A DNA stretch of 64,000 nucleotides from an uncultured Desulfatitalea sp. (GTDB lineage: Bacteria; Desulfobacterota; Desulfobacteria; Desulfobacterales; Desulfosarcinaceae), in contig CALMNL010000006.1 of the NCBI GenBank assembly GCA_937868765.1, positions 62,001 through 126,000 of the forward strand, given 5' to 3'. The translations under genes and the position numbers were made by a program. The notes under the pieces were generated by a model. It saw only the letters and a list, made by a program, of their open reading frames with translations, had not been told where the DNA came from and searched no databases. This document shows positions 44,628 to 53,317 of the stretch, in pieces. Positions within the stretch are counted from its first letter, which is position 1. Each line of letters opens with the position of its first letter.

Positions 44628-45625
44628 TGGCCTTCTCCTTTAAATGAAAATTCGCCTTTGCCCAGTATATCGTGCAGATGCAGAATGCCTTTTACCTTTT
44701 TATGTTCGTCGGTAATCGGCAGTGTCGTGATTTGAAAATGTTCCATGGTATTGAGGGCGTCGTATGCCGGCGTCTCCGGTTGGGCCTGGTGGGGGGTGGT
44801 GCTCATGAGTTGATCCACCCGCATGGTGTGCAGGGGATCGCGGCGTGCCACGGCGCGGCGAATGTCGCCATCGGTGATGATCCCTGCCAACCGGTCGTCG
44901 GCTTCAAGGATCAGAATCACCCCCAGGCTGTGACGATTCATCTCTTCGATGGCTTTATCCAGAGAGGCTCCCATGCGGATCCAGGGGATGGCGTTGCCCG
45001 AGAGCATGATGTCGCCGACCTTGCGGGCCAACCGCTGTCCCAAAGCGCCGCCGGGGTGAAAGCGTTTGAAGTCATCGCTCTTGAACTCTTTGCACCGGAT
45101 CAAAACCACCGCCAGGGCATCTCCCATGGCGAGCATGGCGGTGGTGGAACTGGTGGGGGCCAGTCCCAGCGGGCAGGCCTCTTTTTCCACCCCCACGTCG
45201 ATCACCACATCACTGTGGCGGGCCAGATTGGATGATGGGTTGCCGGTGAAGGCAATGATCGGGCAGCCGACGCTGCGGATGGTGGGCAGCAAAACATTGA
45301 GTTCATGGGTTTCGCCGCTGTATGAAAGGGCCAGAAAGATATCTTCCGGCGAGACGATGCCCAGATCTCCATGCATGGCCTCCACCGGGTGCAGGAAAAG
45401 GGAACGGGTGCCGGTGCTGTTGAGGGTCGCGGCGATCTTGCGTGCGATGATGCCCGACTTGCCGATGCCCGCGATGATCACACGCCCTTTGGATCTGCAA
45501 ATCATCTTCACCATGCGGGTAAAGCCGCCATTCAGGCGTCGGCTCAAGCCCAGGATGCTTTCGGCTTCCAATTTCAGTACGGCCCCCGCTTCAGCGAGGA
45601 TCTCCGGATCTTCAGAAAGGTTCAT
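44624..45625 (-). CDS. kdsD: D-arabinose 5-phosphate isomerase (KpsF/GutQ/KdsD)
   Basis: 333 residues. SIS domain (GIGKSGIIARKIAATLNSTG, FLHPVEAMHGDLG, YSGETHEL and APTSSTTAMLAMGDALAV) followed by two CBS domains (about 205-325). Converts ribulose 5-phosphate to arabinose 5-phosphate, the first step towards Kdo. Ribosome site GGGATAAAAA. Upstream is a 460-bp gap. Co-translated with the phosphofructokinase gene, linking sugar phosphate supply to LPS synthesis. Confidence 0.95.
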   Translation of the reverse strand: MNLSEDPEILAEAGAVLKLEAESILGLSRRLNGGFTRMVKMICRSKGRVIIAGIGKSGIIARKIAATLNSTGTRSLFLHPVEAMHGDLGIVSPEDIFLALSYSGETHELNVLLPTIRSVGCPIIAFTGNPSSNLARHSDVVIDVGVEKEACPLGLAPTSSTTAMLAMGDALAVVLIRCKEFKSDDFKRFHPGGALGQRLARKVGDIMLSGNAIPWIRMGASLDKAIEEMNRHSLGVILILEADDRLAGIITDGDIRRAVARRDPLHTMRVDQLMSTTPHQAQPETPAYDALNTMEHFQITTLPITDEHKKVKGILHLHDILGKGEFSFKGEGQ

Positions 45626-46085
45626 TTTTTATCCCATCGAGCAAGATGGACGCACCGCTGGGCGGGGCGTCCAAGAGATCGTTCATTGACGTGGACGTGT
45701 TACCGGGGGCCACGAGTCCTCTACCTATAGATCAACTTCGGGTTACTTGCAAGCCTGCCACGGGATCACCTCCGGGGCAACCCATTCGAATCCCAAAGAT
45801 TTTTCTGATGTTGCATTCGAGCCCAAAGCTGTTAAATAAAGATGCTAAAGTATGGGCCTGCGGCGGCGATATGTATGGGCGCGCCAAAATTCCAGGGAAT
45901 AACGGGACCCAATGGGGAATACTGACGCCGGAATGAGCGTGGTCGCCGGATTAAGGCAAATAAACTGCTTGACATTCCCCATGGTCTTGCCTATATCGCG
46001 GCCGGACGTTTCTCTGGAAAAATGGCCGGATGAGCTCTGCTCTGGCTATTTTTTTTGTCACAAAATATTTAGGGGGTAATACATC
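45626..46085. other. 460-bp intergenic region upstream of kdsD and the PxxKW gene
   Basis: No convincing gene on either strand. It must contain the kdsD promoter (not recognised) and it contains the PxxKW promoter at 45969-45997. The leader between about 46004 and 46085 ends with a short GAGC-TCT-GCTC hairpin and a run of eight T (about 46034-46058), which could be a weak terminator or attenuator. Confidence 0.5.
45969..45997 (+). promoter_or_regulatory. strong sigma-70-type promoter of the PxxKW gene
   Basis: Perfect -35 TTGACA (45969-45974), 17-bp spacer and TATATC (45992-45997). Start near 46004, giving an ~80-nt leader before the ATG at 46086. Confidence 0.7.
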
Positions 46086-46364
46086 ATGATTTGCCAAACC
46101 ATCCGCAAAGGTTCCGACTGTGCCTTTATGACCGCCAAGGGGTGCGGTTACAACGGCGGACTCTGCCACGAAATCGTCGAGGCCTGCAAGGGATGCGCAC
46201 GCGCCATCCAGATCGAATCGGCCTGGTACTGCTCGGCATGTCCGGAACCGGCGATGAAATGGAAGCGCGGGAACTGCAACCTGGCGACCCATATCGTGGC
46301 GGCCGCCGCTGCGCCGAAGGCCAAGATCAATCCTTTGAAGGCTTCCAAGCGCGGTATGCAGTAA
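46086..46364 (+). CDS. PxxKW-family cysteine-rich protein
   Basis: 92 residues. Ten cysteines spread over the first 68 residues, several in short pairs (CGYNGGLCHEIVEACKGC, CSAC), and the family's PAMKW motif followed by RGNCNLATH. The C-terminus is Ala/Lys-rich. The PxxKW family is found in sulfate reducers and relatives, with unknown function; a metal or Fe-S binding role is the natural guess. It has its own strong promoter and an efficient terminator, so it is a highly expressed single-gene unit. Confidence 0.85.
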   Translation: MICQTIRKGSDCAFMTAKGCGYNGGLCHEIVEACKGCARAIQIESAWYCSACPEPAMKWKRGNCNLATHIVAAAAAPKAKINPLKASKRGMQ

Positions 46365-46386
46365 TACCGGTTGCCAAGGAGATAAG

Positions 46387-46423
46387 GACCCCATCCTGGC
46401 AACGGGATGGGGTCTTTCTGTTT
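46387..46423 (+). terminator. rho-independent terminator of the PxxKW gene
   Basis: GACCCCATCC (46387-46396) pairs with GGATGGGGTC (46405-46414), 8-nt loop, then TTTCTGTTT. Confidence 0.85.
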
Positions 46424-46570
46424 AGGTGTTCGCCCAAGGGCATGTCCGAGCCGCCGGTTCATGTCGCCGATCCCGACCATCCACTTGACAGGGGTTGGTG
46501 CGATCTGTATGACATCCGGCACTGCCAACCGATAGAAAACCATATCGTACTTGAATTTTGGGAGAATTCG

Positions 46571-47890
46571 ATGATGAATCCGCTTGCCGTGGAACTCAAC
46601 CAGACGATCGCCCAGGGAAACGAGCAGCTCATGTCCATGCTTTCCCAGGTGGGGCGGCAACTTTTCTTCCCCAAGGGCATTCTGAGCCAGAGCGCCGAGG
46701 CCAAGGAAAAAGCCCACCGCATCAACGGCACCATCGGGATCGCCAAAGAAGATGGCCACACCATGTACCTGGAGAGCGTCATGCACGGCTTGCAGGGGAT
46801 GCGCCCCAGTCAATCCCTGACCTACGCGCCCTCCTATGGCATCCCGGATCTGCGCAAATGCTGGCGAGAGGACCTGTATGCCAAGAATCCCTCGTTGAAG
46901 GGTAAGGCCATCAGCCTGCCGGTGGTCACCTGCGGCATCACCCATGCCATCAGCATCTTCGCCGAAGTGTGGCTCGAGCCGGGCGACGTCGTATTGCTGC
47001 CCGACATGATGTGGGGCAACTACAATATGATCCTGAGCGTGCGCCAGGGGGCGCGCCTCAGCCAATACTCGCTTTTCAACGCTGAGGGCGGCTTTAACCT
47101 GGACGCCCTGGCGGCGGCCGTGGCCAAGGAGGCCCAGAACAACAAGAAAATCGTCGTGCTGCTCAACTTTCCCCAGAACCCCAGCGGCTACACCGTGACC
47201 AAGAAAGAAGCCGCAGGGATCGCCCGTATTCTGATCCAGGCCGCCGAGCAGGGCACGCAGGTCCTGGCAGTCATGGACGATGCCTATTTCGGCCTTTTTT
47301 ATGAAGAAGAGACCCAGAAGGAAAGTCTCTTCGCCCTGCTGTGTGGCAGCCATCCCAATCTGCTGGCCGTCAAGCTGGACGGCGCCACCAAGGAGTACTT
47401 CGTCTGGGGGCTGCGCATCGGCTTCATTACGTATGGAATTCAGTGCAAGGGCGATCCCGCGCCGGTTTACGAGGCCCTGGAAAAGAAGACGGCCGGGTGC
47501 GTGCGCGGCAATATCTCCAATGCCTCCCACCTGGGGCAAACCCTGATGCTGCAGGCCATGAATGATCCTGACCACGAGAAGCAAAAACAGGAGAAATTCG
47601 GGATTCTCAAGGCGCGCGCCATGAAGGTCAAATCAGTGCTGGCCGATGAAAAGTATAAGGCGGCCTGGGATGTCTATCCCTTCAATTCGGGCTATTTCAT
47701 GTGCCTGAAGCTCAAAACGGTGGAGGCGGAACCGCTGCGCGTGCATCTGCTCGAAAAATACGGCGTGGGGTTGATCGCGCTGGGCAAGCACGATCTGCGC
47801 GTGGCCTTCTCGTGCATCGATGAGAATCAGATCCAGGAACTGTTCGATATCGTCTTGCAAGGCGTGGGCGACCTGGAGAGAAACCGGTAG
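46571..47890 (+). CDS. class I/II pyridoxal-phosphate aminotransferase
   Basis: 439 residues from ATG 46571 (GGGAGAATTCG upstream); a second ATG follows directly. Fold-type I motifs: SYGIPDLRKCWREDL, PDMMWGNYNMIL, LLNFPQNPSGYTVT, AVMDDAYFGLFYEE, the PLP lysine in DGATKEYFVWGLRIGF, and RVAFSCIDENQI. Related to aspartate/aromatic aminotransferases of the LL-diaminopimelate or alanine type; the amino donor is not predictable. Upstream terminator and downstream inverted repeat make it monocistronic. Confidence 0.9.
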   Translation: MMNPLAVELNQTIAQGNEQLMSMLSQVGRQLFFPKGILSQSAEAKEKAHRINGTIGIAKEDGHTMYLESVMHGLQGMRPSQSLTYAPSYGIPDLRKCWREDLYAKNPSLKGKAISLPVVTCGITHAISIFAEVWLEPGDVVLLPDMMWGNYNMILSVRQGARLSQYSLFNAEGGFNLDALAAAVAKEAQNNKKIVVLLNFPQNPSGYTVTKKEAAGIARILIQAAEQGTQVLAVMDDAYFGLFYEEETQKESLFALLCGSHPNLLAVKLDGATKEYFVWGLRIGFITYGIQCKGDPAPVYEALEKKTAGCVRGNISNASHLGQTLMLQAMNDPDHEKQKQEKFGILKARAMKVKSVLADEKYKAAWDVYPFNSGYFMCLKLKTVEAEPLRVHLLEKYGVGLIALGKHDLRVAFSCIDENQIQELFDIVLQGVGDLERNR

Positions 47891-47914
47891 TTCCGAAAAG
47901 GGTTCAAAAAAAGA

Positions 47915-47953
47915 CAATGGCACCGCAGGCGCCAGAGGGACGAGGTGCCATTG
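47915..47953 (-). terminator. terminator of the cNMP-binding gene, shared repeat
   Basis: CAATGGCACC (47915-47924) and GGTGCCATTG (47944-47953) are perfect inverted repeats. On the minus strand the stem is followed by TCTTTTTTTG, a proper T-tract, so it ends the cNMP-binding gene; on the plus strand it may slow transcripts of the aminotransferase. Confidence 0.75.
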
Positions 47954-47956
47954 CCT

Positions 47957-48448
47957 TTACCAGAATTTGAGATTGATGCGGCCCTTGACCTTCATCAGCT
48001 CTTCGGTAGTCTGCCGCAGCCGGCGGGCCAGGATCTCGGACATGAGCCGATAGAAGACATAGCCGAAGGCTTGTTTTTCACTGCCGCTCAGTTTTTCCAG
48101 GTAGAAGATGTCGGTGGCCAAACAGACCGTATCGGTGACGGCGAATGCCGAGGCCGAGCGGCGGGAGCTGTCCAGGGCGCCCATTTCCCCAAACACTTCA
48201 CCCTTGCGGGTTAGCACCACCAGCTCTTTGCCGCCTTTGCTGATGCGGATCTGGCCGTACATCAAAAAGTAGAGCCAGGTGTCCGAGCGGCCTTCCTCCA
48301 CGATGCACTCTCCGGCTTTGTACTTGCGGATCTTGCTCATCTCCAGCAGCCGGTTGAGCTCTTGCTCTTCAAACGATTCCAACACCGGCATGCCCTTGAG
48401 ATTGTCCACCATGTTGGTATTGCTGTCTAAAAAGCTGGTTTCCTGCAT
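47957..48448 (-). CDS. single cyclic-nucleotide-binding-domain protein
   Basis: 163 residues; GAGGACAGAGTC upstream. One Crp-type cNMP domain (FEEQELNRLLEMSKIRKYKAG at residues 26-46 in family style, then GEVFGEMGALDSSRRSASA, the phosphate-binding cassette). There is no helix-turn-helix, so it is not a DNA-binding Crp; the last 40 residues are a helical tail. Such proteins are usually regulatory subunits with an unknown partner. The RRSA cassette is close to that of cAMP binders. Confidence 0.88.
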   Translation of the reverse strand: MQETSFLDSNTNMVDNLKGMPVLESFEEQELNRLLEMSKIRKYKAGECIVEEGRSDTWLYFLMYGQIRISKGGKELVVLTRKGEVFGEMGALDSSRRSASAFAVTDTVCLATDIFYLEKLSGSEKQAFGYVFYRLMSEILARRLRQTTEELMKVKGRINLKFW

Positions 48449-48525
48449 GACTCTGTCCTCGCGCGTTGGATGATTGGATGTCTCATTCCCTTATCGGCCA
48501 TTGCGGCGTGAACATGAGTGAAAAA

Positions 48526-49266
48526 TCAATAGGCGACCCGAACCAGGCAAAGGCCCTGGGCAGGTGCGGTGGGGGCCGCCCGGCGGCGATCCCGGGAATG
48601 TAAAATCGAAAGGATATCATCGGGGTGCATCTGGCCCAGGCCCACAGCCACCAGCGTGCCGGTGATGTTGCGCACCATGAAGCGCAGGAAGCCATTGGCC
48701 TCGATTTCAAAATGGATATGCTCGGAATCGACCCGCAACACCGCGGCCCGGGTCACCCGACGCACGGTATGGCTGCGTGGGCTGCCTGTTCCTTCGAAGG
48801 CCTTGAAATCCTTTTCCCCCTGAAGATGGGCTGCGGCCGTCGCCATGACCGCCACATTCAGCGGGGCCCGGATCCACCAGGCATAGTGCCGGCCGATGGC
48901 GGCCGGCAACGGATGGTTGCGGATGGCGTAACGGTAGGTTTTGGCCCGAACGTCGTAACGGGCGTGAAACGAAAGGGGGACTTCGCCGCATTCCCGGATG
49001 ACGATGTCGTCCGGCAGCAGGCTGTTGAGCCCTTTCTGGAAGGCAGCGGCGGCAATGTTTGTTTCGCAGTTGAAATTGGCGACTTGCCCCAGGGCATGCA
49101 CGCCGGCGTCGGTGCGGCCCGAGCCGATGAGGGTTACCCTCTGGCGGGTCATGGTGGCCAGGGCGATTTCGATGGCTTCCTGAATGGTGCGCCCGTTGGG
49201 CTGGCGCTGCCAGCCGTGCCATTGGGTGCCGTCGTACTCGATGACCAGCTTGAAATTTCTAAGCAT
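48526..49266 (-). CDS. truA: tRNA pseudouridine(38-40) synthase
   Basis: 246 residues from the ATG at 49266. TruA hallmarks: FKLVIEYDGTQWHGWQRQP, GSGRTDAGVHALGQVANF with the catalytic Asp, FHARYDVRAKTYRYAI, and RFMVRNITGTLVAVG. Makes pseudouridine at positions 38-40 of the anticodon arm. Overlaps the AEC transporter stop by 8 nt, so it is in an operon with it. Confidence 0.97.
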   Translation of the reverse strand: MLRNFKLVIEYDGTQWHGWQRQPNGRTIQEAIEIALATMTRQRVTLIGSGRTDAGVHALGQVANFNCETNIAAAAFQKGLNSLLPDDIVIRECGEVPLSFHARYDVRAKTYRYAIRNHPLPAAIGRHYAWWIRAPLNVAVMATAAAHLQGEKDFKAFEGTGSPRSHTVRRVTRAAVLRVDSEHIHFEIEANGFLRFMVRNITGTLVAVGLGQMHPDDILSILHSRDRRRAAPTAPAQGLCLVRVAY

Positions 49267-50182
49267 GGAGCCACCCCAGGGCCGCGGCGAGAGAGATAAA
49301 GGAAAGTGCCGTGGAAACCACCACGGCGGCGGCGGCCAGATCGGTGTCGCTGCCCAGTTGGGATGAGAGCACATAAATCGCCGTGGAGGTGGGCAGGGCG
49401 AAAAATATCAGGCCCACGCTCCGGTCGGCGCCGGCAATCCCGAAAAGCCTCATGAACCCGTAGCCTGCCAGCGGCAGCAACACAAGCTTGAACACCGAGC
49501 CGACGGTGGCCAGCCTCAGGTGCTTTTTGAGGCTCTTGAGCGTCAGGCTGCCGCCTACGGAGATCAGGGCCAGGGGCAAGGTAATCGAGACGCCCAGGCG
49601 CAGGGTGTTCTCCAGAAACGCGGGCAGGGTGTTGACCCAGCGGGCATAGAGCAGGCCGGCTGCGCATCCGATTACCAGTGGGTTGGTGAGCAGGGCGCGT
49701 ATCGTCAGCCCCAGCCGGGCGCGCCAGTGGCTCGGTTGTCCGGAAAACCAGATCAGGGTGATCACGGCCAGCAGATTGATCAAGGGGATCACCCCGCCGA
49801 TGAGGATGCCGAACCGGGCCACGCCGCTTTCGCCCAGGCGGCTGAGGATGACGGCCATGCCGACATAGGTATTGAAACGGTAACAGCTCTGGGAGAACGA
49901 GCCGGCCTGGCGGGCCGGCACCTTCCAAATCAGGATGTACAGGGTGCTGAGCAGGTAGATTGTGCCCACCGCGCAGGCTGCGGCCAGAAAGAGCGGCAGC
50001 GCCTCTGCGGCGTAACGTTGATCGGCCGTGCCGATCTTCCAGAAGAGCATGGCCGGGAAGAAAATGTAGTAAATCAGCCGGTCGGTGGTGGCCAGAAAGC
50101 GGGCGTCGGTCAGGCCGCGCTGTTTGAGGATCACGCCCAGCAGGATCAGGGCGAAGACCGGAAAGAGGTGTTGAATGATCAT
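49259..50182 (-). CDS. AEC-family (auxin efflux carrier) transporter
   Basis: 307 residues and about ten membrane helices in two five-helix repeats. FFPAMLFWKIGTADQ and CYRFNTYVGMAVILSRLGESG mark the first repeat, NPLVIGCAAGLLYAR and TLPLALISVGGSL the second. Members export or take up carboxylates such as malate or malonate; the substrate is unknown. The ATG is 1 nt after the stop of the small zinc-ribbon ORF (TGATATG), so translation is probably coupled. Second gene of a zinc-ribbon/AEC/truA operon. Confidence 0.92.
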   Translation of the reverse strand: MIIQHLFPVFALILLGVILKQRGLTDARFLATTDRLIYYIFFPAMLFWKIGTADQRYAAEALPLFLAAACAVGTIYLLSTLYILIWKVPARQAGSFSQSCYRFNTYVGMAVILSRLGESGVARFGILIGGVIPLINLLAVITLIWFSGQPSHWRARLGLTIRALLTNPLVIGCAAGLLYARWVNTLPAFLENTLRLGVSITLPLALISVGGSLTLKSLKKHLRLATVGSVFKLVLLPLAGYGFMRLFGIAGADRSVGLIFFALPTSTAIYVLSSQLGSDTDLAAAAVVVSTALSFISLAAALGWLHA

Positions 50183-50183
50183 A

Positions 50184-50372
50184 TCAAAAACGGTTGCAGA
50201 TCAGGTTCCCCAGGGCCGCTTCCGTGCGCTCGTCCAATTGGTCGAGCAGGTCGGCCAGATCGTATGCATGGCTGCAAGCCTTGCAGCGCCATTGGACCTT
50301 GCGTCAGCTGCGCTGCTGGGTCAGCGGGCCTCGGCATTGGGGGCAGTGGAACAAGGGAGTATCGAAACGCAT
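50184..50372 (-). CDS. small zinc-ribbon ORF with in-frame TGA (pseudogene or candidate selenoprotein)
   Basis: An ATG at 50372 with an excellent site (AGAGGTGACCG) opens a 62-codon frame ending at TGA 50186-50184. Codon 23 is TGA (50306-50304). Before it, CPQC (residues 10-13); after it, CKAC, then an acidic helix ending NLICNRF. The two CxxC pairs make a zinc ribbon, so the parts on each side of the TGA belong together. On the minus strand a 10-bp hairpin (50268-50292, two-base bulge, GGC loop) starts about 11 nt after the TGA. Most likely a Trp-to-stop mutation or sequencing error; Sec decoding is possible because selA is present, but Sec is not in a usual redox motif. See findings. Confidence 0.6.
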
Positions 50373-50514
50373 CGGTCACCTCTGAAGTAGGATGCTGACT
50401 ATCTAGCTAAAATTCCATCGGATGACAACTGAAAACGAAAATTGACTTTTTCGTCCATTTGCATCACAAACGTTCTTTTCGTCATTCAATTGCCAAACTT
50501 GAACGGAGGACTCC

Positions 50515-51708
50515 GTGCAACCACCCATCCAGTGTCCAGGTTTTCTGGCGGCCGGTGTGGCCGCGGGAATCAAGAAAAAAGAGGGTGCACTCGATCTGGG
50601 ATTGATCTATTCCCAGGAACCGGACACGACCGTGGCCGGCATGTTCACCCGCAACCGCGTCATGGCCGCGCCGGTGGTGCTCACCAAAGCGCGTTCCGCC
50701 ACGGGGACGGCCCGGGCCATCATGGCCAACGCGGGCTGCGCCAACTGCTGCACCGGTTCCCAGGGCATGGTCCATGCGAAGCGCATGACCGCCGGCGTGG
50801 CCGCGGGGCTGCAGCTGGCGGAAGAGCAGGTGCTGGTGGCCTCCACCGGCACCATCGGCCTCAGCCTGCCCATCGACAAGGTCCAGGCCGCATTGCCCAC
50901 ACTCATGGGACAATTGCGGGCCGACGGATTCGAAAGTTTCTCCCAGGCCATTATGACCACCGATACCGTGCCCAAGCTGGTCCAGCGCCGAGGCTCCCTG
51001 GAAGGCCGTTCTTTTACGGTGGTGGCCGTGGCCAAGGGTGCCGGCATGATCCGGCCCGATCTGGCCACCATGTTCTGCTTCGTCTGTACGGATGCGGCTG
51101 CATCGGCCGATACCCTGCAAACCATGCTGAGGGCCTCGGTGGACAAGAGCCTGAACCGCATCACCATCGACGGCGACACCAGCACCAATGATACCGTCTT
51201 GATCATGGCCAATGGCGTGTCGGGCGCCCGGATACGCACTGCCGAGCATCAGCGCGTTTTTCAGGCGGTGCTCGACGACCTGCTCATGGAGGTGGCCCGC
51301 CGCCTCGTCAAGGATGGCGAGGGGGTGACCAAGGTGGTGGAGATCAAGGTGCAGGGAGCGGCCTCCGATGTCGATGCCCTGAAGGTGGCGGAAACCGTGG
51401 CCCACTCGCCCCTGGTCAAGACCGCCTTTTTCGGCGAGGACGCCAATTGGGGGCGCATTCTGGGCGCCGCCGGACGGGCGGGTGTGGAACTCGACGCCGA
51501 GCGCATCGACGTGTTCTTCGACGCAGTGCAGATGGTCAAGGCCGGCCAGGGATGCGGCCAGGCGGCCGAAGACCGGGTGACCGCAGTGATGCGCCGTCCC
51601 GAGTTCGCCGTCACCATCGATCTGCACCTCGGGTCAGGCGCAGGTGCCATGCTGACCTGCGATTTTTCCGTGGATTATGTGCGCATCAATGCAGACTACC
51701 GTTCCTAA
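50515..51708 (+). CDS. argJ: bifunctional ornithine acetyltransferase / N-acetylglutamate synthase
   Basis: 397 residues from GTG 50515 (GGAGGACTCC upstream). ArgJ motifs: GFLAAGVAAGIKK, FTRNRVMAAPV, NAGCANCCTG, and the self-cleavage site KGAGMIRPDLATMFCF, where the Thr of ATM becomes the nucleophile of the beta chain. DGDTSTND, EDANWGRILGAAGRAG and the late region are also standard. Recycles the acetyl group in arginine synthesis. Divergent from the zinc-ribbon/AEC operon. Confidence 0.97.
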   Translation: MQPPIQCPGFLAAGVAAGIKKKEGALDLGLIYSQEPDTTVAGMFTRNRVMAAPVVLTKARSATGTARAIMANAGCANCCTGSQGMVHAKRMTAGVAAGLQLAEEQVLVASTGTIGLSLPIDKVQAALPTLMGQLRADGFESFSQAIMTTDTVPKLVQRRGSLEGRSFTVVAVAKGAGMIRPDLATMFCFVCTDAAASADTLQTMLRASVDKSLNRITIDGDTSTNDTVLIMANGVSGARIRTAEHQRVFQAVLDDLLMEVARRLVKDGEGVTKVVEIKVQGAASDVDALKVAETVAHSPLVKTAFFGEDANWGRILGAAGRAGVELDAERIDVFFDAVQMVKAGQGCGQAAEDRVTAVMRRPEFAVTIDLHLGSGAGAMLTCDFSVDYVRINADYRS

Positions 51709-51726
51709 CTTGGTGAAACTACTTCC

Positions 51727-52464
51727 ATGACAACCATGCGGCTGCACAAATGGCTTTCCGAAGCCGGCGTTTGTTCCCGGCGCCAGGGGGAAATCTTCAT
51801 CCGGGAAGGCCGCGTTCGGGTTAACGGCAAGGTCGTCACGGAACTGGGAACCAAAATCGATCCGGAAAAAGACCGCGTGGAAGTGGATGGCCGCTCTTTG
51901 AAGCCTGCAGAAGAGAAAATCTACCTGGCCCTGCACAAGCCCAGGGGCTATGTGACCAGCGTGCGCCACGCCGGGCACCAGGTGGTGATGGAGCTCATCG
52001 ATCTGCCCGCGCGGCTCTATCCCGTGGGGCGGCTGGACAAGGAGTCCACCGGTTTGCTGCTGCTCACCAACGATGGTCGGCTGCACCACCGCCTCTCCCA
52101 TCCATCCTTCGATCACGAGAAGGAGTACGAAGTGGCTGTGGAGCGCCCCATCGACGACGATACCCTCAGGCGATTGGCCCAGGGCGTGCCGTTGGATGGC
52201 CGAACGACCCGTCCGGCCCAGGTGCGCCGCCTGGCCGGCCGGCGCTTCCTCATCGTGCTGCAGGAGGGGCGCAACCGTCAGATCCGGCGAATGGTGGCCC
52301 AGGTGGGGCACAAGGTCAAGCGGCTCAAGCGCATCCGGGTGGCCCATATCCGCCTGGGCAGCCTGCCCGAAGGGGCCTGGCGCCATCTGACCGCGGGCGA
52401 AAAAAAGAAATTGCTGCGCGATCTGGATCAAAAGAAAGTCGCTTCAGTCATTACGGACGAGTAG
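51727..52464 (+). CDS. RluB/RsuA-family pseudouridine synthase
   Basis: 245 residues. N-terminal S4 RNA-binding domain (MRLHKWLSEAGVCSRRQGE, VRVNGKVVTELGTKID), then the catalytic domain with VGRLDKESTGLLLLTNDG (Asp of GRLDKES is the nucleophile) and LQEGRNRQIRRMVAQVGH. Modifies 23S or 16S rRNA; the RluB (23S position 2605) type is favoured by the motif set. Eighteen nt after argJ, so probably the same transcript. The 3' end converges with the AAA gene (14-bp overlap). Confidence 0.94.
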   Translation: MTTMRLHKWLSEAGVCSRRQGEIFIREGRVRVNGKVVTELGTKIDPEKDRVEVDGRSLKPAEEKIYLALHKPRGYVTSVRHAGHQVVMELIDLPARLYPVGRLDKESTGLLLLTNDGRLHHRLSHPSFDHEKEYEVAVERPIDDDTLRRLAQGVPLDGRTTRPAQVRRLAGRRFLIVLQEGRNRQIRRMVAQVGHKVKRLKRIRVAHIRLGSLPEGAWRHLTAGEKKKLLRDLDQKKVASVITDE

Positions 52465-53020
52465 CCTTGCGATCGACATGCCGAAGGATAAAGCCGATGC
52501 GTTCATCGACGGACATCACCGGCACCCTGGTGATGGCGTACCCGAGCGCATGGTAGCAATCGGCCAGCATGACCTCCAGGCGGGCGGCGGCTTGGGCGTC
52601 TTCCGAGCGCACGGCGTCCGACTCGAATGCCAGGCGTTCCAGCAAAAAGATGGTTTCGTAGCGCATCTTCCGGCTATGGCGCAAGGGTTCGGTCGGGTCC
52701 AGGCCTTCGAAACGGTAATAGGCTACGCTGTCCGGCACGGCCCGGTCCATGAAGATCAGCCGATCCCTCGGCAATTCCGCTTCAAGCGCCACTTTCGCCA
52801 ACAGAATCTTTTGTTCGAACGCCAGGGGGTCTGCCTTGACCTGGGACAGGGTCAATCCGCCGGCCAGGCATTCATCGATGTAGGCGCGCGCCGTTTCGGG
52901 CACCACCTGAAGGCCGCGGTCGGCCAGGGCCTGAATCAGGGTGGTCTTGCCCGAGCACGGCGCGCCTGTGATGACTTGCCAGCGGGTGGGCCTGGACCCG
53001 TCTCGGGTGCAGATATTCAT
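52451..53020 (-). CDS. AAA_28-type ATPase (NadR/thymidylate-kinase-like)
   Basis: 189 residues from the ATG at 53020 (GGAAAGG about 9 nt upstream). Walker A is VITGAPCSGKTTLIQAL, and there is a later DRLIFMDRAVPDSVAYY (Walker B-like DR pair), giving the P-loop kinase-like AAA_28 group. Function unknown; members resemble nucleotide or vitamin kinases. It sits alone, convergent with the pseudouridine synthase gene. Confidence 0.82.
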   Translation of the reverse strand: MNICTRDGSRPTRWQVITGAPCSGKTTLIQALADRGLQVVPETARAYIDECLAGGLTLSQVKADPLAFEQKILLAKVALEAELPRDRLIFMDRAVPDSVAYYRFEGLDPTEPLRHSRKMRYETIFLLERLAFESDAVRSEDAQAAARLEVMLADCYHALGYAITRVPVMSVDERIGFILRHVDRKATRP

Positions 53021-53245
53021 AAGGCGGCCTTTCCCGGTCGATGATCTCGAGCTTCCCACAACCGGGGCTGATTTTCAAACTCCTTCGAATCCAGGCAACC
53101 GACTCCCTGAAAAGCGGCGATTCGCAACTCCTGATGCGAACGCACCGTGACGGTTCAATGCGCATCGCTGAAATCCATAGCGGCCGCTTCGAGTAAGGAT
53201 CTCTTGTCTTTATGGGTATCTTGCTTGTATAAGACAGGCACGTAG

Positions 53246-53278
53246 GCATGGGAGCCGCCTATCGGCGGGCTCCCATGC
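53246..53278 (+). promoter_or_regulatory. long hairpin in the leader of the nucleotide-sugar dehydrogenase
   Basis: GCATGGGAGCCGCC (53246-53259) pairs with GGCGGGCTCCCATGC (53264-53278) with one bulged G. It lies 40 bp before the ATG at 53318 and downstream of a promoter-like TTGTCT-N18-TATAAG near 53204-53233. No T-run follows, so it may act on mRNA stability or translation, or as a protein site. Confidence 0.45.
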
Positions 53279-53317
53279 GTATTCCTTGAAATCACTTCAT
53301 CAGAAAGGTTTGGGTTT

